From Terrabacter aerolatus (GTDB taxonomy: Bacteria; Actinomycetota; Actinomycetes; Actinomycetales; Dermatophilaceae): a stretch of 64,000 nt of DNA. The notes beneath the pieces are model-generated. The model searched no databases and was not told the DNA's origin. It was given only the letters and a program-made list of their open reading frames with translations. A program made the translations under genes and the position numbers. The stretch spans positions 62,001-126,000 of the forward strand of contig NZ_BJYX01000008.1 in the NCBI RefSeq assembly GCF_007991735.1, given 5' to 3'. This document shows positions 1 through 8,605 of this stretch, one piece after another (the first letter of the stretch is position 1; each line of letters opens with the position of its first letter).

Positions 1-790
1 GGCGGTGCGCGGTGATGACGGCCAGGGCCCAGGCGAGCCCGATGAGCCAGCCGGCGAGCACGTCGGTGAGCCAGTGGTGCCCGAGGAAGACCCGGGAGAG
101 TCCCATGGTGACGACGAAGACCGTGCCGAGGGTGATCGCGAGGGTGCGCTGCCAGGCTGCCGTCGACTCGATGAGGACGAGGTAGACGACGATCGTCGTG
201 AGGACCGTCGCGTTGAGCGTGTGGCCGCTGGGGAACGACGGCGACACCTCGAGGGGCGGCACGGCGAGGGACGCCGGCGGTCGGGCCCGGTCGACGACGT
301 TCTTGCCGACGACCGTCATGGCGAGCGACCCGGCAGCGGCGATGAGGGTCAGCACGATCGGGGTCCACCGGCGCCGGCGCCACGTGATGACCGCGACGGC
401 CACGAGCGCGAGGATCGGCATGCCGACCGGTCCACCGACGTCGGTGAAGGCCGTGACCGCGGAGTCGAGTCCGGGGGAGCGCAGCGAGATCGCGGCGTCG
501 AGGACGGGCTGGTCGACGGCGGTCGGGCCGTTCCGTCCGACGACGCCCTCGTAGACGGTCTCGATGCCCTCGACGAGGGCGATCAGGACGACGAGGGCGA
601 CGACGGCGAAGACGACGAACGCCAGGTGGGCCGAGGACCACGACGCGACCCGGCGCGCGGCCGGTCGCGAGGCTCGGGCCAGTCCGGCGAAGACGCCGAC
701 GAGCCACCGCCCGAAGCGCGAGCGCCAGGCCGTGAGGTCCCGGTCGCCGATCGTGTCGTCCGGGGCCTGCGGGCGGGTGAGGTCTGGCAT
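1..790 (-). CDS. PAP2-family membrane phosphatase, 3' end beyond window
   Basis: This gene reads leftward out of the window, so its C-terminus is missing; about 263 codons are visible. It is an integral-membrane PAP2 (type 2 phosphatidic acid phosphatase) protein, a family that dephosphorylates lipid phosphates or undecaprenyl pyrophosphate at the membrane face. All three catalytic blocks are readable: K163 with RARP ending at 171, PSGH at 187-190, and SR at 232-233 followed by H239 and D243. A hydrophobic helix near residues 55-73 and further helices around 125-135 and 145-160 support membrane insertion. The ATG at 788-790 is the first in frame. The substrate cannot be decided from sequence. 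Confidence 0.88.
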   Translation of the reverse strand, partial: MPDLTRPQAPDDTIGDRDLTAWRSRFGRWLVGVFAGLARASRPAARRVASWSSAHLAFVVFAVVALVVLIALVEGIETVYEGVVGRNGPTAVDQPVLDAAISLRSPGLDSAVTAFTDVGGPVGMPILALVAVAVITWRRRRWTPIVLTLIAAAGSLAMTVVGKNVVDRARPPASLAVPPLEVSPSFPSGHTLNATVLTTIVVYLVLIESTAAWQRTLAITLGTVFVVTMGLSRVFLGHHWLTDVLAGWLIGLAWALAVITAHR

Positions 791-909
791 GACCCATCCT
801 TACCCGCCGGGGACGTGCCCGGGGCCGCTCGGGTCGTGCGGGTCCGACCCCGCAACCGCGCACCCGCCCCCACGCCCGGCACACGGCATACGGGATCGGG
901 TCGCCGCGG

Positions 910-964
910 GGCAGCACAGAGCCCCCGCTCAGGTGGGCGAGCGGGGGCTCTGTTCGGTGCTGCC
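910..964 (-). terminator. Strong hairpin, likely terminator of the desaturase operon
   Basis: A perfect 14-bp stem pairs 917-930 with 939-952 around an 8-base loop. Flanking bases 910-916 and 958-964 also pair, extending the structure past a small bulge. It lies in the 331-base gap 791-1121, downstream of the leftward desaturase and upstream of the PAP2 start, so it probably ends the desaturase transcript. There is no T-run, as is usual in high-GC actinobacteria. The rest of the gap holds one copy of the iterated octamer (884-891) and nothing else I recognise. Confidence 0.6.
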
Positions 965-1121
965 CGTCCCCGACGGGCCAGCCCGGGGCGCCCCTCCACG
1001 AACACCCGGGGCTGTTGCCAGGACGCCCGGAGGCGTCCCTTCACCTGTAAGACGGACGGCTCCTCGTTTCATGACACGGTTTTCGGCCGTGTCGGCGCGA
1101 GGTCCCGGGAGGGTGGTCGGC

Positions 1122-2282
1122 TCAGGCCGCGGCGTGCTCGCGCGCGGGCGCGGTCGGCAGGTCGGTGACCGTGGCACCGCGACCGCGCCGCAGGGCGCCG
1201 TTGGGCAGCGACAGGCGGAAGACCTTCTTCCACGCCGAGGCGACCTGCCGGGGCAGCGAGCCGGTCGTGTAGGTCAGGCCGTAGCGGCGGAAGAGGTCCT
1301 GCACCTGCGGGGCGATCTCCTGGTAGCGGTTGCTCGGCAGGTCGGGGAAGAGGTGGTGCTCGATCTGGAAGCTGAGGTTGCCGGTCATGAAGTGCATGGC
1401 CTTGCTGCCGCTGATGTTGGCCGAGCCGAGCATCTGGCGCAGGTACCACTCGCCGCGGGTCTCGCCGACGATCGAGCGGCGCTCGAAGGTCTCGACGCCC
1501 TCGGGGAAGTGGCCGCACATGATGACCGAGTGGGTCCAGAGGTTGCGGATGAGGTTGGCCGTGGCGTTGGCGCCGAGGGTGCTGAGGAACGACGGGCCCG
1601 ACAGCAGCGGGTGGATGACGTAGTCCTTCGTCATCTGGTTGCGGATCTTCTTGAGCGTCACCGTGGCCCGCGCCCGGAAGTCGGGGTCCTGGCGGCGCTC
1701 CTTGGTGGCGAGGTTCTTGCCGAGCTCGAGGTCGTAGGCGGCGATGCCGTACTCGAAGAAGCAGGCGTTGACGAAGTTCCACAGCGGCTGCGCGGCGTAG
1801 AGCGGCACCCAGCGCTGGTCTTCGTCGACGCGCATGATGCCGTAGCCGAGGTCGTTGTCCTTGCCGATGACGTTGGTGTACGTGTGGTGCAGCTCGTTGT
1901 GCGAGTGCTTCCACTGCTCCGACGGGCTGGCGTTGTCCCACTCCCACGTCGTCGAGTGGATCTTCGGGTCGCGCATCCAGTCCCACTGGCCGTGCATGAC
2001 GTTGTGGCCGATCTCCATGTTCTCGATGATCTTGGCGACGGCGAGGCCGGCCGTCCCGACGACCCACGCGGGCGGGAACATCGACACGAGCAGGACGGCG
2101 CGGCTGCCGAGCTCGAGCTTGCGCTGGGTCGCGATGACCTTGCGGATGTAGGCGGCGTCGGCGGCACCGCGGGTGTCGATGACGGACTGGCGGATCGCGT
2201 CGAGCTCGACGCCGATCTGCTCGATGTCCTCGGGCGTGAGGTGGCCGATGGGGTTGTGGGTCTTCTTCTGCAGGACGGTCAT
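1122..2282 (-). CDS. Membrane fatty acid desaturase (DesA3-like)
   Basis: A 386-residue di-iron membrane desaturase, expected to put a cis double bond (typically delta-9) into long acyl chains of CoA or membrane lipids. The three histidine boxes are present: HNVMH at 93-97, H128 followed by HH at 132-133, and QIEHH at 306-310. Hydrophobic stretches lie near 62-82 and 228-255. The ATG is preceded by AGGAG at good spacing. The gene follows, by 42 bases, a reductase whose FAD and 2Fe-2S domains would deliver electrons, the same pairing as M. tuberculosis DesA3 with Rv3230c. Chain-length specificity is not visible. Confidence 0.92.
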   Translation of the reverse strand: MTVLQKKTHNPIGHLTPEDIEQIGVELDAIRQSVIDTRGAADAAYIRKVIATQRKLELGSRAVLLVSMFPPAWVVGTAGLAVAKIIENMEIGHNVMHGQWDWMRDPKIHSTTWEWDNASPSEQWKHSHNELHHTYTNVIGKDNDLGYGIMRVDEDQRWVPLYAAQPLWNFVNACFFEYGIAAYDLELGKNLATKERRQDPDFRARATVTLKKIRNQMTKDYVIHPLLSGPSFLSTLGANATANLIRNLWTHSVIMCGHFPEGVETFERRSIVGETRGEWYLRQMLGSANISGSKAMHFMTGNLSFQIEHHLFPDLPSNRYQEIAPQVQDLFRRYGLTYTTGSLPRQVASAWKKVFRLSLPNGALRRGRGATVTDLPTAPAREHAAA

Positions 2283-2324
2283 GGTGACTCCTCTGGTCAG
2301 GGGGTCGGGGGTCTGTGGGTCAGG

Positions 2325-3473
2325 TCAGTGGTCGATGACGCAGGCGCCGGCGGCTGCGGAGATGCAGGTCTGGACGGGCACGCCGCGGCCCTCGGTCTCG
2401 CCGGGGGTCGCCGTGGTCACCTCGCCCGTGCGCAGGTCGCGGACGGCGCCCTCGCGCAGCGGCAGCACGCAGCCGAAGCAGATGCCCATGCGGCACCCGG
2501 AGGGCATGAGGACGCCGGCCGCCTCCGCGGCGTCGAGGATGGGGGTCGCGCCGTCGGCGTCGACGGTCGTGCCCGAGCCGGTGAAGGCGACCGTGCCGCC
2601 CTCGCCGACGACGAGGGTGCTGGCGCGGAACTGCTCGGTGAGCAGCGCGAGCCCGCGGGAGTCGTGGTGGGCCTGGAGCGCGTCGAGCAGCCCGCCGGGA
2701 CCGCAGGCGAGGGTGGCGCGCTCGTCGAGGTCGGGCACGAGCGTCTCGAGGTCGTCGACGTCGAGCACGCCGTGCTCGTCGTCGTAGCGGGCGACGAGCC
2801 GGATGAGTCCCGCGGCGTCGAGCGCGCGGAGGTTGTCGATGAAGATCGAGTGGGGCTCGCTGGGTGCCACGTGCACGACCACGATGTCGTATGCCGTCGC
2901 GCGGGGCAGGCGTACGACCCCTGAGTCCGCGACGGGGAAGAGGTTGCGCAGCATCCCGATCACGGGCGTGACGCCGGACCCGGCGGTGACGAAGAGGAAC
3001 TTCCCGCCGCCGGTCGGCAGCACGAACTCACCCTGGGCCTGCTCGAGGTGCACGAGGGTGCCGGGCCGCGACCCGCGCACGAGGTGGGTGCTGACGAGGC
3101 CGTCCGGGACGGCCTTGACGGTGATCGAGATGTTGCCGTCGGCGCGCGGTCCGTGGGTGAGGGAGTAGGCCCGCCACTGGCGCACGCCGTCGACGTCGAC
3201 GCCGATGCGGACGTACTGCCCGGGCACGTGCCCGGCCCAGTCGGCGCCGGGGCGGATGACGACGGTGGCGGCATCGGCGGTCTCGGGGTGCACCTCGACG
3301 ATGCGACCGCGCAGGTCGGCGCCGGGCCGCAGCGGGTCGAAGAGGTCGAGGTAGTCGGCGGGCAGCAGCGGGGAGGTCGCGCGCTCGGCGAGCTGGAGCA
3401 GGCGTCCGCGCAGGGTGGGGCGGGGTGCTCGGGGAGAGGGGCTCGAGATCTTCGAGAGTCCGGTCAGGCTCAT
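2325..3473 (-). CDS. Ferredoxin-NADP(H) reductase-type partner of the desaturase
   Basis: A 382-residue electron-transfer flavoprotein. The order is an FAD-binding barrel with RAYS at 101-104, an NAD(P)-binding fold with AGSGVTP at 164-170 and CGPGG at 257-261, then a C-terminal plant-type 2Fe-2S domain with Cys 327, 332, 335 and 370. This is the Rv3230c-like layout that takes electrons from NADPH through FAD and Fe-S to a membrane desaturase. It is the first gene of a leftward operon with the desaturase and is divergent from a PucR-type regulator 86 bases away. The function as desaturase reductase is inferred from the pairing. Confidence 0.9.
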   Translation of the reverse strand: MSLTGLSKISSPSPRAPRPTLRGRLLQLAERATSPLLPADYLDLFDPLRPGADLRGRIVEVHPETADAATVVIRPGADWAGHVPGQYVRIGVDVDGVRQWRAYSLTHGPRADGNISITVKAVPDGLVSTHLVRGSRPGTLVHLEQAQGEFVLPTGGGKFLFVTAGSGVTPVIGMLRNLFPVADSGVVRLPRATAYDIVVVHVAPSEPHSIFIDNLRALDAAGLIRLVARYDDEHGVLDVDDLETLVPDLDERATLACGPGGLLDALQAHHDSRGLALLTEQFRASTLVVGEGGTVAFTGSGTTVDADGATPILDAAEAAGVLMPSGCRMGICFGCVLPLREGAVRDLRTGEVTTATPGETEGRGVPVQTCISAAAGACVIDH

Positions 3474-3525
3474 GTCTTCAGCATGACTGAGGACCGAGGG
3501 TAAGATCCTGACCGTACGGCGTGAA

Positions 3526-3554
3526 GTTCGGGGGAACTCTTGTTCGAAGGGAAC
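3526..3554. promoter_or_regulatory. Two tandem GTTC-n-GAAC inverted repeats, possible operator
   Basis: GTTC-GGGG-GAAC sits at 3526-3537 and GTTC-GAAGG-GAAC at 3542-3554, spaced 16 bases start to start. They lie between the divergent reductase and regulator genes and overlap the regulator's ribosome binding site (AAGGGA). This is where a protein that represses its own gene and the desaturase operon would bind. The assignment is inference. Confidence 0.4.
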
Positions 3555-3559
3555 AGTCG

Positions 3560-4795
3560 ATGGCCAACGACACCGCGAGCGCCGCGGCCCTCGGCGCGGC
3601 CGACCTGCAGCTCGACGACGCGGTGCTCAGGGCCCTGCGCGAGCGGCTGCCGGCCATCGCCACGACGACGGTGGCCGCGGTCGTCGACGAGGTCCCCGAC
3701 TACCGCGGTGCTCTCGGAGGTGCGGCAGGCGCCACGATCCAGCGCGCCGTCCAGATGGCCATCGCCGGCTTCCTCAAGCTCGCGGGCGGGGGCCGCGACG
3801 TCGACCCGAGCACCCCGCTCGGCCCGACCCGCGAGGGCGCGTACGCCCTGGGCCGCGGCGAGGCGCGAGGAGGCCGGTCCATGGACAGCCTGCTCGCGGC
3901 ATACCGCGTCGGTGCCCGGGTGTCCTGGCGCCAGCTGGCCCTGGCCGCGGCGGACGCCGGCCTGCCCGCGACGACGATGGCCAGGTTCGCCGAGCTGCTC
4001 TTCGCCTACATCGACGAGCTGTCGGCGGCCAGCGTGGCGGGGCACACCGACGAGCTGACGACGAGTGGGCGGGTGCGCGAGCGCTACCGCGAACGGCTGG
4101 GCCAGCACCTGCTCGCCGGCGCGGGCAGCGACGTGCTGACGGCGGCCGCCGCCCGGGCCGAGTGGTCGCCGCCGGACTCGCTCACCGCCGTGCTGCTGCC
4201 CGCGGCCGAGGCGCGTCGTGCGCTCGCGGCGGTGGGCGCCGACACGCTCCGGGTCGGCGAGGACCTCGAGGGCATCGCCGACGCGGACCCCGACCACCCG
4301 CTGACGCTCCTGCTCGTCCCCGACGCCGACGGCCCCGGACGGGTGCACCTGCTGCGCGCGCTCACCGGCCGGCACGCGATCGTGGGGCCCGCCCGGCCAT
4401 GGGCCCTGGCCCGCTCGTCGTACGACCGCGCTGCGCGCACCGCGACCCTGGCCCGGCCACCGCGCAGCGGAGCCGCCCTCGACACCGAGCGACACCTGGC
4501 CGACCTCGTGCTCACGGCCGACCCCGAGGCGCTCGCCGACCTCCGCGACCGGGTGCTCGCACCCCTGGCCGACCTGCCACCGGCCACGCGGGACCGGCTC
4601 GCCGAGACCCTCCTGTCCTGGCTGCTGCACCAGGGTCGACGCGACGCGGTCGCCGCCGAGCTGCACGTGCACGCCCAGACGGTGCGCTACCGGATGGGCC
4701 AGGTGCGCGAGCTCTACGGCGACCGGCTCACCGACCCGGCCGTCGTGCGCGAGCTCGTCATCGCCCTGTCGGCCACGCCCCCACGGAGCCCGTGA
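3560..4795 (+). CDS. PucR/CdaR-family transcriptional regulator
   Basis: A 411-residue regulator with the PucR C-terminal helix-turn-helix (VHAQTVRYRMGQV, near residue 375), which is typical of the family, and a long N-terminal sensory region with no DNA-binding motif. I chose the ATG at 3560 because AAGGGA lies eight bases upstream; a GTG at 3521 would add 13 residues but has no such site. It is divergent from the desaturase-reductase pair, so control of membrane lipid desaturation is the simplest guess. Tandem GTTC/GAAC repeats overlap its start. Ligand unknown. Confidence 0.82.
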   Translation: MANDTASAAALGAADLQLDDAVLRALRERLPAIATTTVAAVVDEVPDYRGALGGAAGATIQRAVQMAIAGFLKLAGGGRDVDPSTPLGPTREGAYALGRGEARGGRSMDSLLAAYRVGARVSWRQLALAAADAGLPATTMARFAELLFAYIDELSAASVAGHTDELTTSGRVRERYRERLGQHLLAGAGSDVLTAAAARAEWSPPDSLTAVLLPAAEARRALAAVGADTLRVGEDLEGIADADPDHPLTLLLVPDADGPGRVHLLRALTGRHAIVGPARPWALARSSYDRAARTATLARPPRSGAALDTERHLADLVLTADPEALADLRDRVLAPLADLPPATRDRLAETLLSWLLHQGRRDAVAAELHVHAQTVRYRMGQVRELYGDRLTDPAVVRELVIALSATPPRSP

Positions 4796-4796
4796 G

Positions 4797-5292
4797 TCAG
4801 CCGTGCGCGGACCGGTGGCGGGAGCGCCAGTCGGTGTAGGCCGCGACCTGCTCGACCGCGTCCCACGCCTCCTTGAAGATGCGCGCCGACTCGGCTTTGT
4901 CGGGGTCCCTCCGGTCCGCGGGGCAGCTCGCGCCGCCCGTGGGAGCCGCTGCGCCCGCGCTGGTCGTCGGGGACCGGGCCGTCGTACTTCCGGCCTCCGG
5001 CGTGGTTGGCGTAGCGGCGCGAGCGCGTGTAGCCCATCTGGAGGAACTTGCGCGCCATGTCGGCGCCGACGAGGTCCCCGGCGGCGACGTAGGCGTCGAA
5101 CCTCTCCCGGAGGGCCGAGGCGCTCTCGCGCGCGACGTCGGGCGTCCGGAACCGCCAGAGCGGGAGCAGCTCGTCCTTGTAGGGCTGCACCCGCAGCACG
5201 CCCTGCTCGCCGCGTCCGACCCGGTAGAGCTCGGGCTGCGCGCGCAGGTCGAGCGACTCGAGGTCGAGGCCGGCGTAGGGGTCGGGCGTCAC
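4797..5292 (-). pseudogene. DUF4385-like protein, interrupted by a one-base frameshift
   Basis: The first 126 or so codons from the GTG at 5292 read as a DUF4385-type protein (YKDELLPLWRFRTP, MARKFLQMGYTRSRRYANH, GGRKYDGP). The frame then breaks at the GGG corresponding to plus-strand 4907-4909. Dropping one G restores an ordinary ending (DPDKAESARIFKEAWD...) that stops at TGA 4797-4799. Function of the family is unknown to me. Because both halves look well preserved, this is either a recent mutation or a sequencing error. It is tail-to-tail with the PucR-type gene, one base after its stop. Confidence 0.72.
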
Positions 5293-5342
5293 GTCCCCAT
5301 CCTGTCGCGGACGGTGTCGTCCGGGTGTCCTAGGGTCGCGGC

Positions 5343-5930
5343 ATGACGGTCGTCGGCACTGATGGGCTCGCCCGCCCCGCCTGGGCGTCGGTGGACCCGC
5401 TCCTCATGGACTACTACGACACCGAGTGGGGCATGCCGATCCGCGACGAGCGCGGGCTCTACGAGCGGATCTGCCTCGAGGGCTTCCAGGCCGGCCTGTC
5501 GTGGGCGACCATCCTGCGCAAGCGCCCCAACTTCCGGGCCGCCTTCGCCGGCTTCGACCCCGACGTCGTCGCGACCTTCACCGACGACGACGTCGAGCGG
5601 CTGCTCGGGGACGCCGGCATCATCCGGCACCGCGGCAAGATCCGGGCCACGATCACCAACGCCCGCGCCACGATCGCGCTCCGGGACGACGGCGGCCTCG
5701 TCGACCTCGTCTGGTCGTTCCAGCCGGCCGACACGCCGCGCCCGCACGACCACTCCCAGGTGCCGACGGTGTCCGACGAGAGCAAGGCCCTGTCCAAGGC
5801 GCTGCGCAAGAGAGGCTTCGCCTTCGTCGGCCCCACGACGATGTATGCGCTGATGGAGGCCGTCGGCATCGTCGACACGCACCTGCTGGGCAGCCACCGC
5901 CGGGGCAGCTCCGGCGTCTGGCCGACCTGA
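5343..5930 (+). CDS. tag: DNA-3-methyladenine glycosylase I, zinc-site variant
   Basis: A 195-residue base-excision enzyme that removes 3-methyladenine from alkylated DNA. The helix-hairpin-helix fold signatures are clear: DTEWG, then CLEGFQAGLSWATIL with the catalytic-type Glu46 and Trp54, and DTHLLGS at the end. In E. coli TAG a zinc is held by Cys4, His17, His175 and Cys179. Here the first Cys is absent (RPAWAS), the first His is Tyr (DYYDTEWG) and the last Cys is Ser (HLLGSH), so the zinc snap is lost. It runs divergent from the DUF4385-like gene, 50 bases apart. Confidence 0.9.
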   Translation: MTVVGTDGLARPAWASVDPLLMDYYDTEWGMPIRDERGLYERICLEGFQAGLSWATILRKRPNFRAAFAGFDPDVVATFTDDDVERLLGDAGIIRHRGKIRATITNARATIALRDDGGLVDLVWSFQPADTPRPHDHSQVPTVSDESKALSKALRKRGFAFVGPTTMYALMEAVGIVDTHLLGSHRRGSSGVWPT

Positions 5931-5963
5931 CCGACCCGACCGTCCCGACCGACCCGACCGACC

Positions 5964-5980
5964 GGGTGGGACAACCACCC
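5964..5980 (+). terminator. Small hairpin after tag
   Basis: GGGTGG at 5964-5969 pairs with CCACCC at 5975-5980 around a 5-base loop, followed by TCTCT. It lies 34 bases past the tag stop and 79 before the sulfatase, so it may end the tag transcript. The stem is short. Confidence 0.4.
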
Positions 5981-6058
5981 TCTCTGGGTGATCTGCGATC
6001 ACGCAGGCGGCCGTAGGTTCGAGGCTCGGTCACATCGTCGAGCTCACGTGGAGGCACC

Positions 6059-7561
6059 ATGGCCGACCGTCCGAACATCCTCGTCATCTGGGGTGACGAC
6101 ATCGGGATCAGCAACCTCAGCTGCTACTCCGACGGCCTCATGGGCTACCGCACCCCGAACATCGACCGGATCGCCGACGAGGGCGTCCGGTTCACCGACT
6201 ACTACGGCGAGCAGTCCTGCACCGCGGGACGGGCGGCCTTCATCACCGGCCAGAACCCGTACCGAACCGGGTTGACGAAGGTGGGCTTCCCCGGCGCCGA
6301 CATCGGCCTGCGTGCCGAGGACCCGACGATCGCCACGGCCCTGAAGAACCTCGGCTACGCCACCGGTCAGTTCGGCAAGAACCACCTCGGCGACCGCGAC
6401 GAGTTCCTGCCGACGATGCACGGCTTCGACGAGTTCTTCGGCAACCTCTACCACCTCAACGCCGAGGAGGAGCCGGAGCTGCCCGACTACCCGACGGAGG
6501 AGGAGTTCCCGAACTTCCGCAAGAACTTCGGGCCCCGGGGCGTCCTGCACTGCTGGGCCGACGGCGACGGTACCCAGCGCGTCGAGGACACCGGGCCGCT
6601 CACGAAGGAGCGGATGAAGACGGTCGACGAGGAGATCCTGCCCGAGGCGCTGCGCTTCATGCGCGACGCGCAGGCAGCCGACACCCCGTTCTTCGTGTGG
6701 CTCAACACGACGCACATGCACTTCCGGACGCACGTCAAGGACGGCAGCCGGGGTCGCGCGGGCCGCTGGCAGTCGGAGTACCACGACGTCATGTGCGACC
6801 ACGACGACCTCGTCGGCGAGGTCCTCGACTTCCTCGACGAGACGGGGTTGGCCGACAGCACGCTCGTCATGTACTCCACGGACAACGGCCCGCACATGAA
6901 CAGCTGGCCCGACGCGGGGATGACGCCGTTCCGCAGCGAGAAGAACTCCAACTGGGAGGGCGCGTTCCGCGTCCCGGCGATGGTCCGGTGGCCCGGGCGC
7001 ATCGAGCCCGGCACGGTGCTCAACGGGATCGTCAGCCACAACGACTGGTTCGTCACGTTGCTCGCCGCCGCGGGTGACACCGACGTGGCCGAGCGGCTCC
7101 GCGGAGGCGCCGACCTCGCCGGCTCGTCCTACCGGGTCCACCTCGACGGCCACGACCAGCTCGCGTACATCACCGGCGAGACGGACCAGAGCCCCCGCAA
7201 GCACTTCTTCTACGTGTCCGACGACGGCGACCTGACCGCGTTGCGGTTCGACAACTGGAAGGTCGTCTTCCTCGAGCAGCGCACGCCGGGGACGCTGGCG
7301 ATCTGGCAGGACCAGTTCACCGAGCTGCGGTTCCCCAAGCTGTTCAACCTCAAGACCGACCCCTACGAGCGCGCCGACATCACGTCGAACACGTACTGGG
7401 ACTGGATCCTCGACCACATCTGGCTGTTCGTGCCCGCCCAGCAGTACGTCGGGCAGATGCTGCAGACGCTGGTCGAGTTCCCGCCGCGGCAGGAGCCGGC
7501 GAGCTTCACCATCGACCAGGTCCTCGAGAAGCTGCAGGCTGCCGGTGCCGGCAACTCCTGA
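6059..7561 (+). CDS. Type I sulfatase (arylsulfatase family)
   Basis: A 500-residue alkaline-phosphatase-fold sulfatase that hydrolyses sulfate esters. It opens with the metal-binding WGDDIG (Asp13, Asp14) and carries the formylglycine site CTAGR at 54-58, whose Cys must be oxidised by a formylglycine-generating enzyme. GKNHLGD near residue 109 and the late STDNGPH near 283 supply further active-site and metal residues. There is no signal peptide, so it looks cytosolic. GGAGG lies upstream of the ATG. The next gene, overlapping by 17 bases, encodes the maturing enzyme. Choline-sulfatase or aryl-sulfatase activity cannot be separated by eye. Confidence 0.9.
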   Translation: MADRPNILVIWGDDIGISNLSCYSDGLMGYRTPNIDRIADEGVRFTDYYGEQSCTAGRAAFITGQNPYRTGLTKVGFPGADIGLRAEDPTIATALKNLGYATGQFGKNHLGDRDEFLPTMHGFDEFFGNLYHLNAEEEPELPDYPTEEEFPNFRKNFGPRGVLHCWADGDGTQRVEDTGPLTKERMKTVDEEILPEALRFMRDAQAADTPFFVWLNTTHMHFRTHVKDGSRGRAGRWQSEYHDVMCDHDDLVGEVLDFLDETGLADSTLVMYSTDNGPHMNSWPDAGMTPFRSEKNSNWEGAFRVPAMVRWPGRIEPGTVLNGIVSHNDWFVTLLAAAGDTDVAERLRGGADLAGSSYRVHLDGHDQLAYITGETDQSPRKHFFYVSDDGDLTALRFDNWKVVFLEQRTPGTLAIWQDQFTELRFPKLFNLKTDPYERADITSNTYWDWILDHIWLFVPAQQYVGQMLQTLVEFPPRQEPASFTIDQVLEKLQAAGAGNS

Positions 7562-8536
7562 GACGGTCGCGCTGCCCGGAGGCACCTTCGCCATGGGCTC
7601 GGAAGCCCACTACCCGGAGGAGGCGCCGGTGCACCCGGTCCGGGTGGGCGCGTTCGAGATCTGGGCGACCCCGGTGACGAATGCCGCGTTCGCGACCTTC
7701 GTCGGGCTCACCGGCTACGTCACCGTGGCCGAACGTCCCCTGGACCCCGAGCAGTTCCCCGACGCCCCTGCGGAGAACCTCGTCCCCGGTTCGATGGTGT
7801 TCACGCCGACGCCGGGCCCGGTGGACCTGCGCCACCTGAGCCAGTGGTGGACGTGGACGCCGGGTGCGTCCTGGCGGGCGCCGTACGGTCCCGGGAGCTC
7901 CGTCAAGCGCATCCCGGACCACCCGGTCGTGCACGTGTGCCACGAGGACGCCCGGGCGTACGCCGACTGGGCCGGAGCCGACCTGCCGACCGAGGCCGAG
8001 TGGGAGTACGCCGCCCGGGGAGGTCTCGAGGGTGCGACGTTCACCTGGGGCGACGAGGCCCGTCCCGGGGGTCGCATCATGGCGAACACGTGGGACGGCC
8101 CGGACTTCCCGTGGAGGCACACGCGCGAGAGCGGCTTCCTGCGCACCTCGCCCGTCGGCAGCTTCCCCGCCAACGGCTTCGGCCTGCACGACATGGCCGG
8201 AAACGTCTGGGAGTGGACCGACGACTGGTGGACGAGTGCGCACCCGGAGGCGGCCGAGTCGCACTGCTGCGCACCGTCGACCCACGCGGCGGCTCGGTCG
8301 AGGGCAGCTACGACCCGAGGCAGCCGCAGTTCCGGATCGGGCGCAAGGTCATCAAGGGCGGGTCGCACCTGTGCGCCGACAGCTACTGCCTGCGCTACCG
8401 ACCGGCTGCCCGACGTCCCCAGATGGTCGACACCGGCATGAGCCACGTCGGCTTCCGCTGCGTCCGGCGCCCGGACCGCGGCGACGGGCCCACCGGGGCG
8501 GTCGGACTCACCGTGCTGGCGACGCCGGGCCGGTGA
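7545..8536 (+). pseudogene. Formylglycine-generating enzyme (SUMF1-like), broken by a one-base frameshift
   Basis: This encodes the copper enzyme that converts the sulfatase Cys to formylglycine. The first frame, from GTG 7545, has the FGE fold: [39 protein letters not shown] and [14 protein letters not shown]. Right after CCAPS the frame breaks, between 8280 and 8281. Adding one base there gives SNPRGG and continues in the other frame with [14 protein letters not shown], which holds the two copper-binding Cys (human C336/C341 type), and GFRCVRR. It stops at 8536. All key residues survive across the two frames. Taken literally, the gene would lose its catalytic cysteines; a sequencing error is quite possible. 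Confidence 0.82.
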
Positions 8537-8605
8537 CGACGGGAGGGCCCGAACCGGTCGAGGGGCGTTCGGGGTTGCTGCCGTCGTGCCGGCCCGAGCC
8601 CGTCC

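Noticed and set aside
5-1168. A 387-codon plus-strand frame at the left edge
   Set aside because: It is an acidic/Arg-rich shadow of the minus-strand PAP2 gene, whose catalytic motifs are complete.
5834-5841. GTATGCGC in tag, and TGGCATAC at 11714-11721
   Set aside because: They differ by one or two bases from the iterated octamer, so they were not counted.
6010-6030. GGTTCGAGGC resembling a tRNA T-arm
   Set aside because: No acceptor stem, anticodon arm or CCA-side pairing can be built around it.
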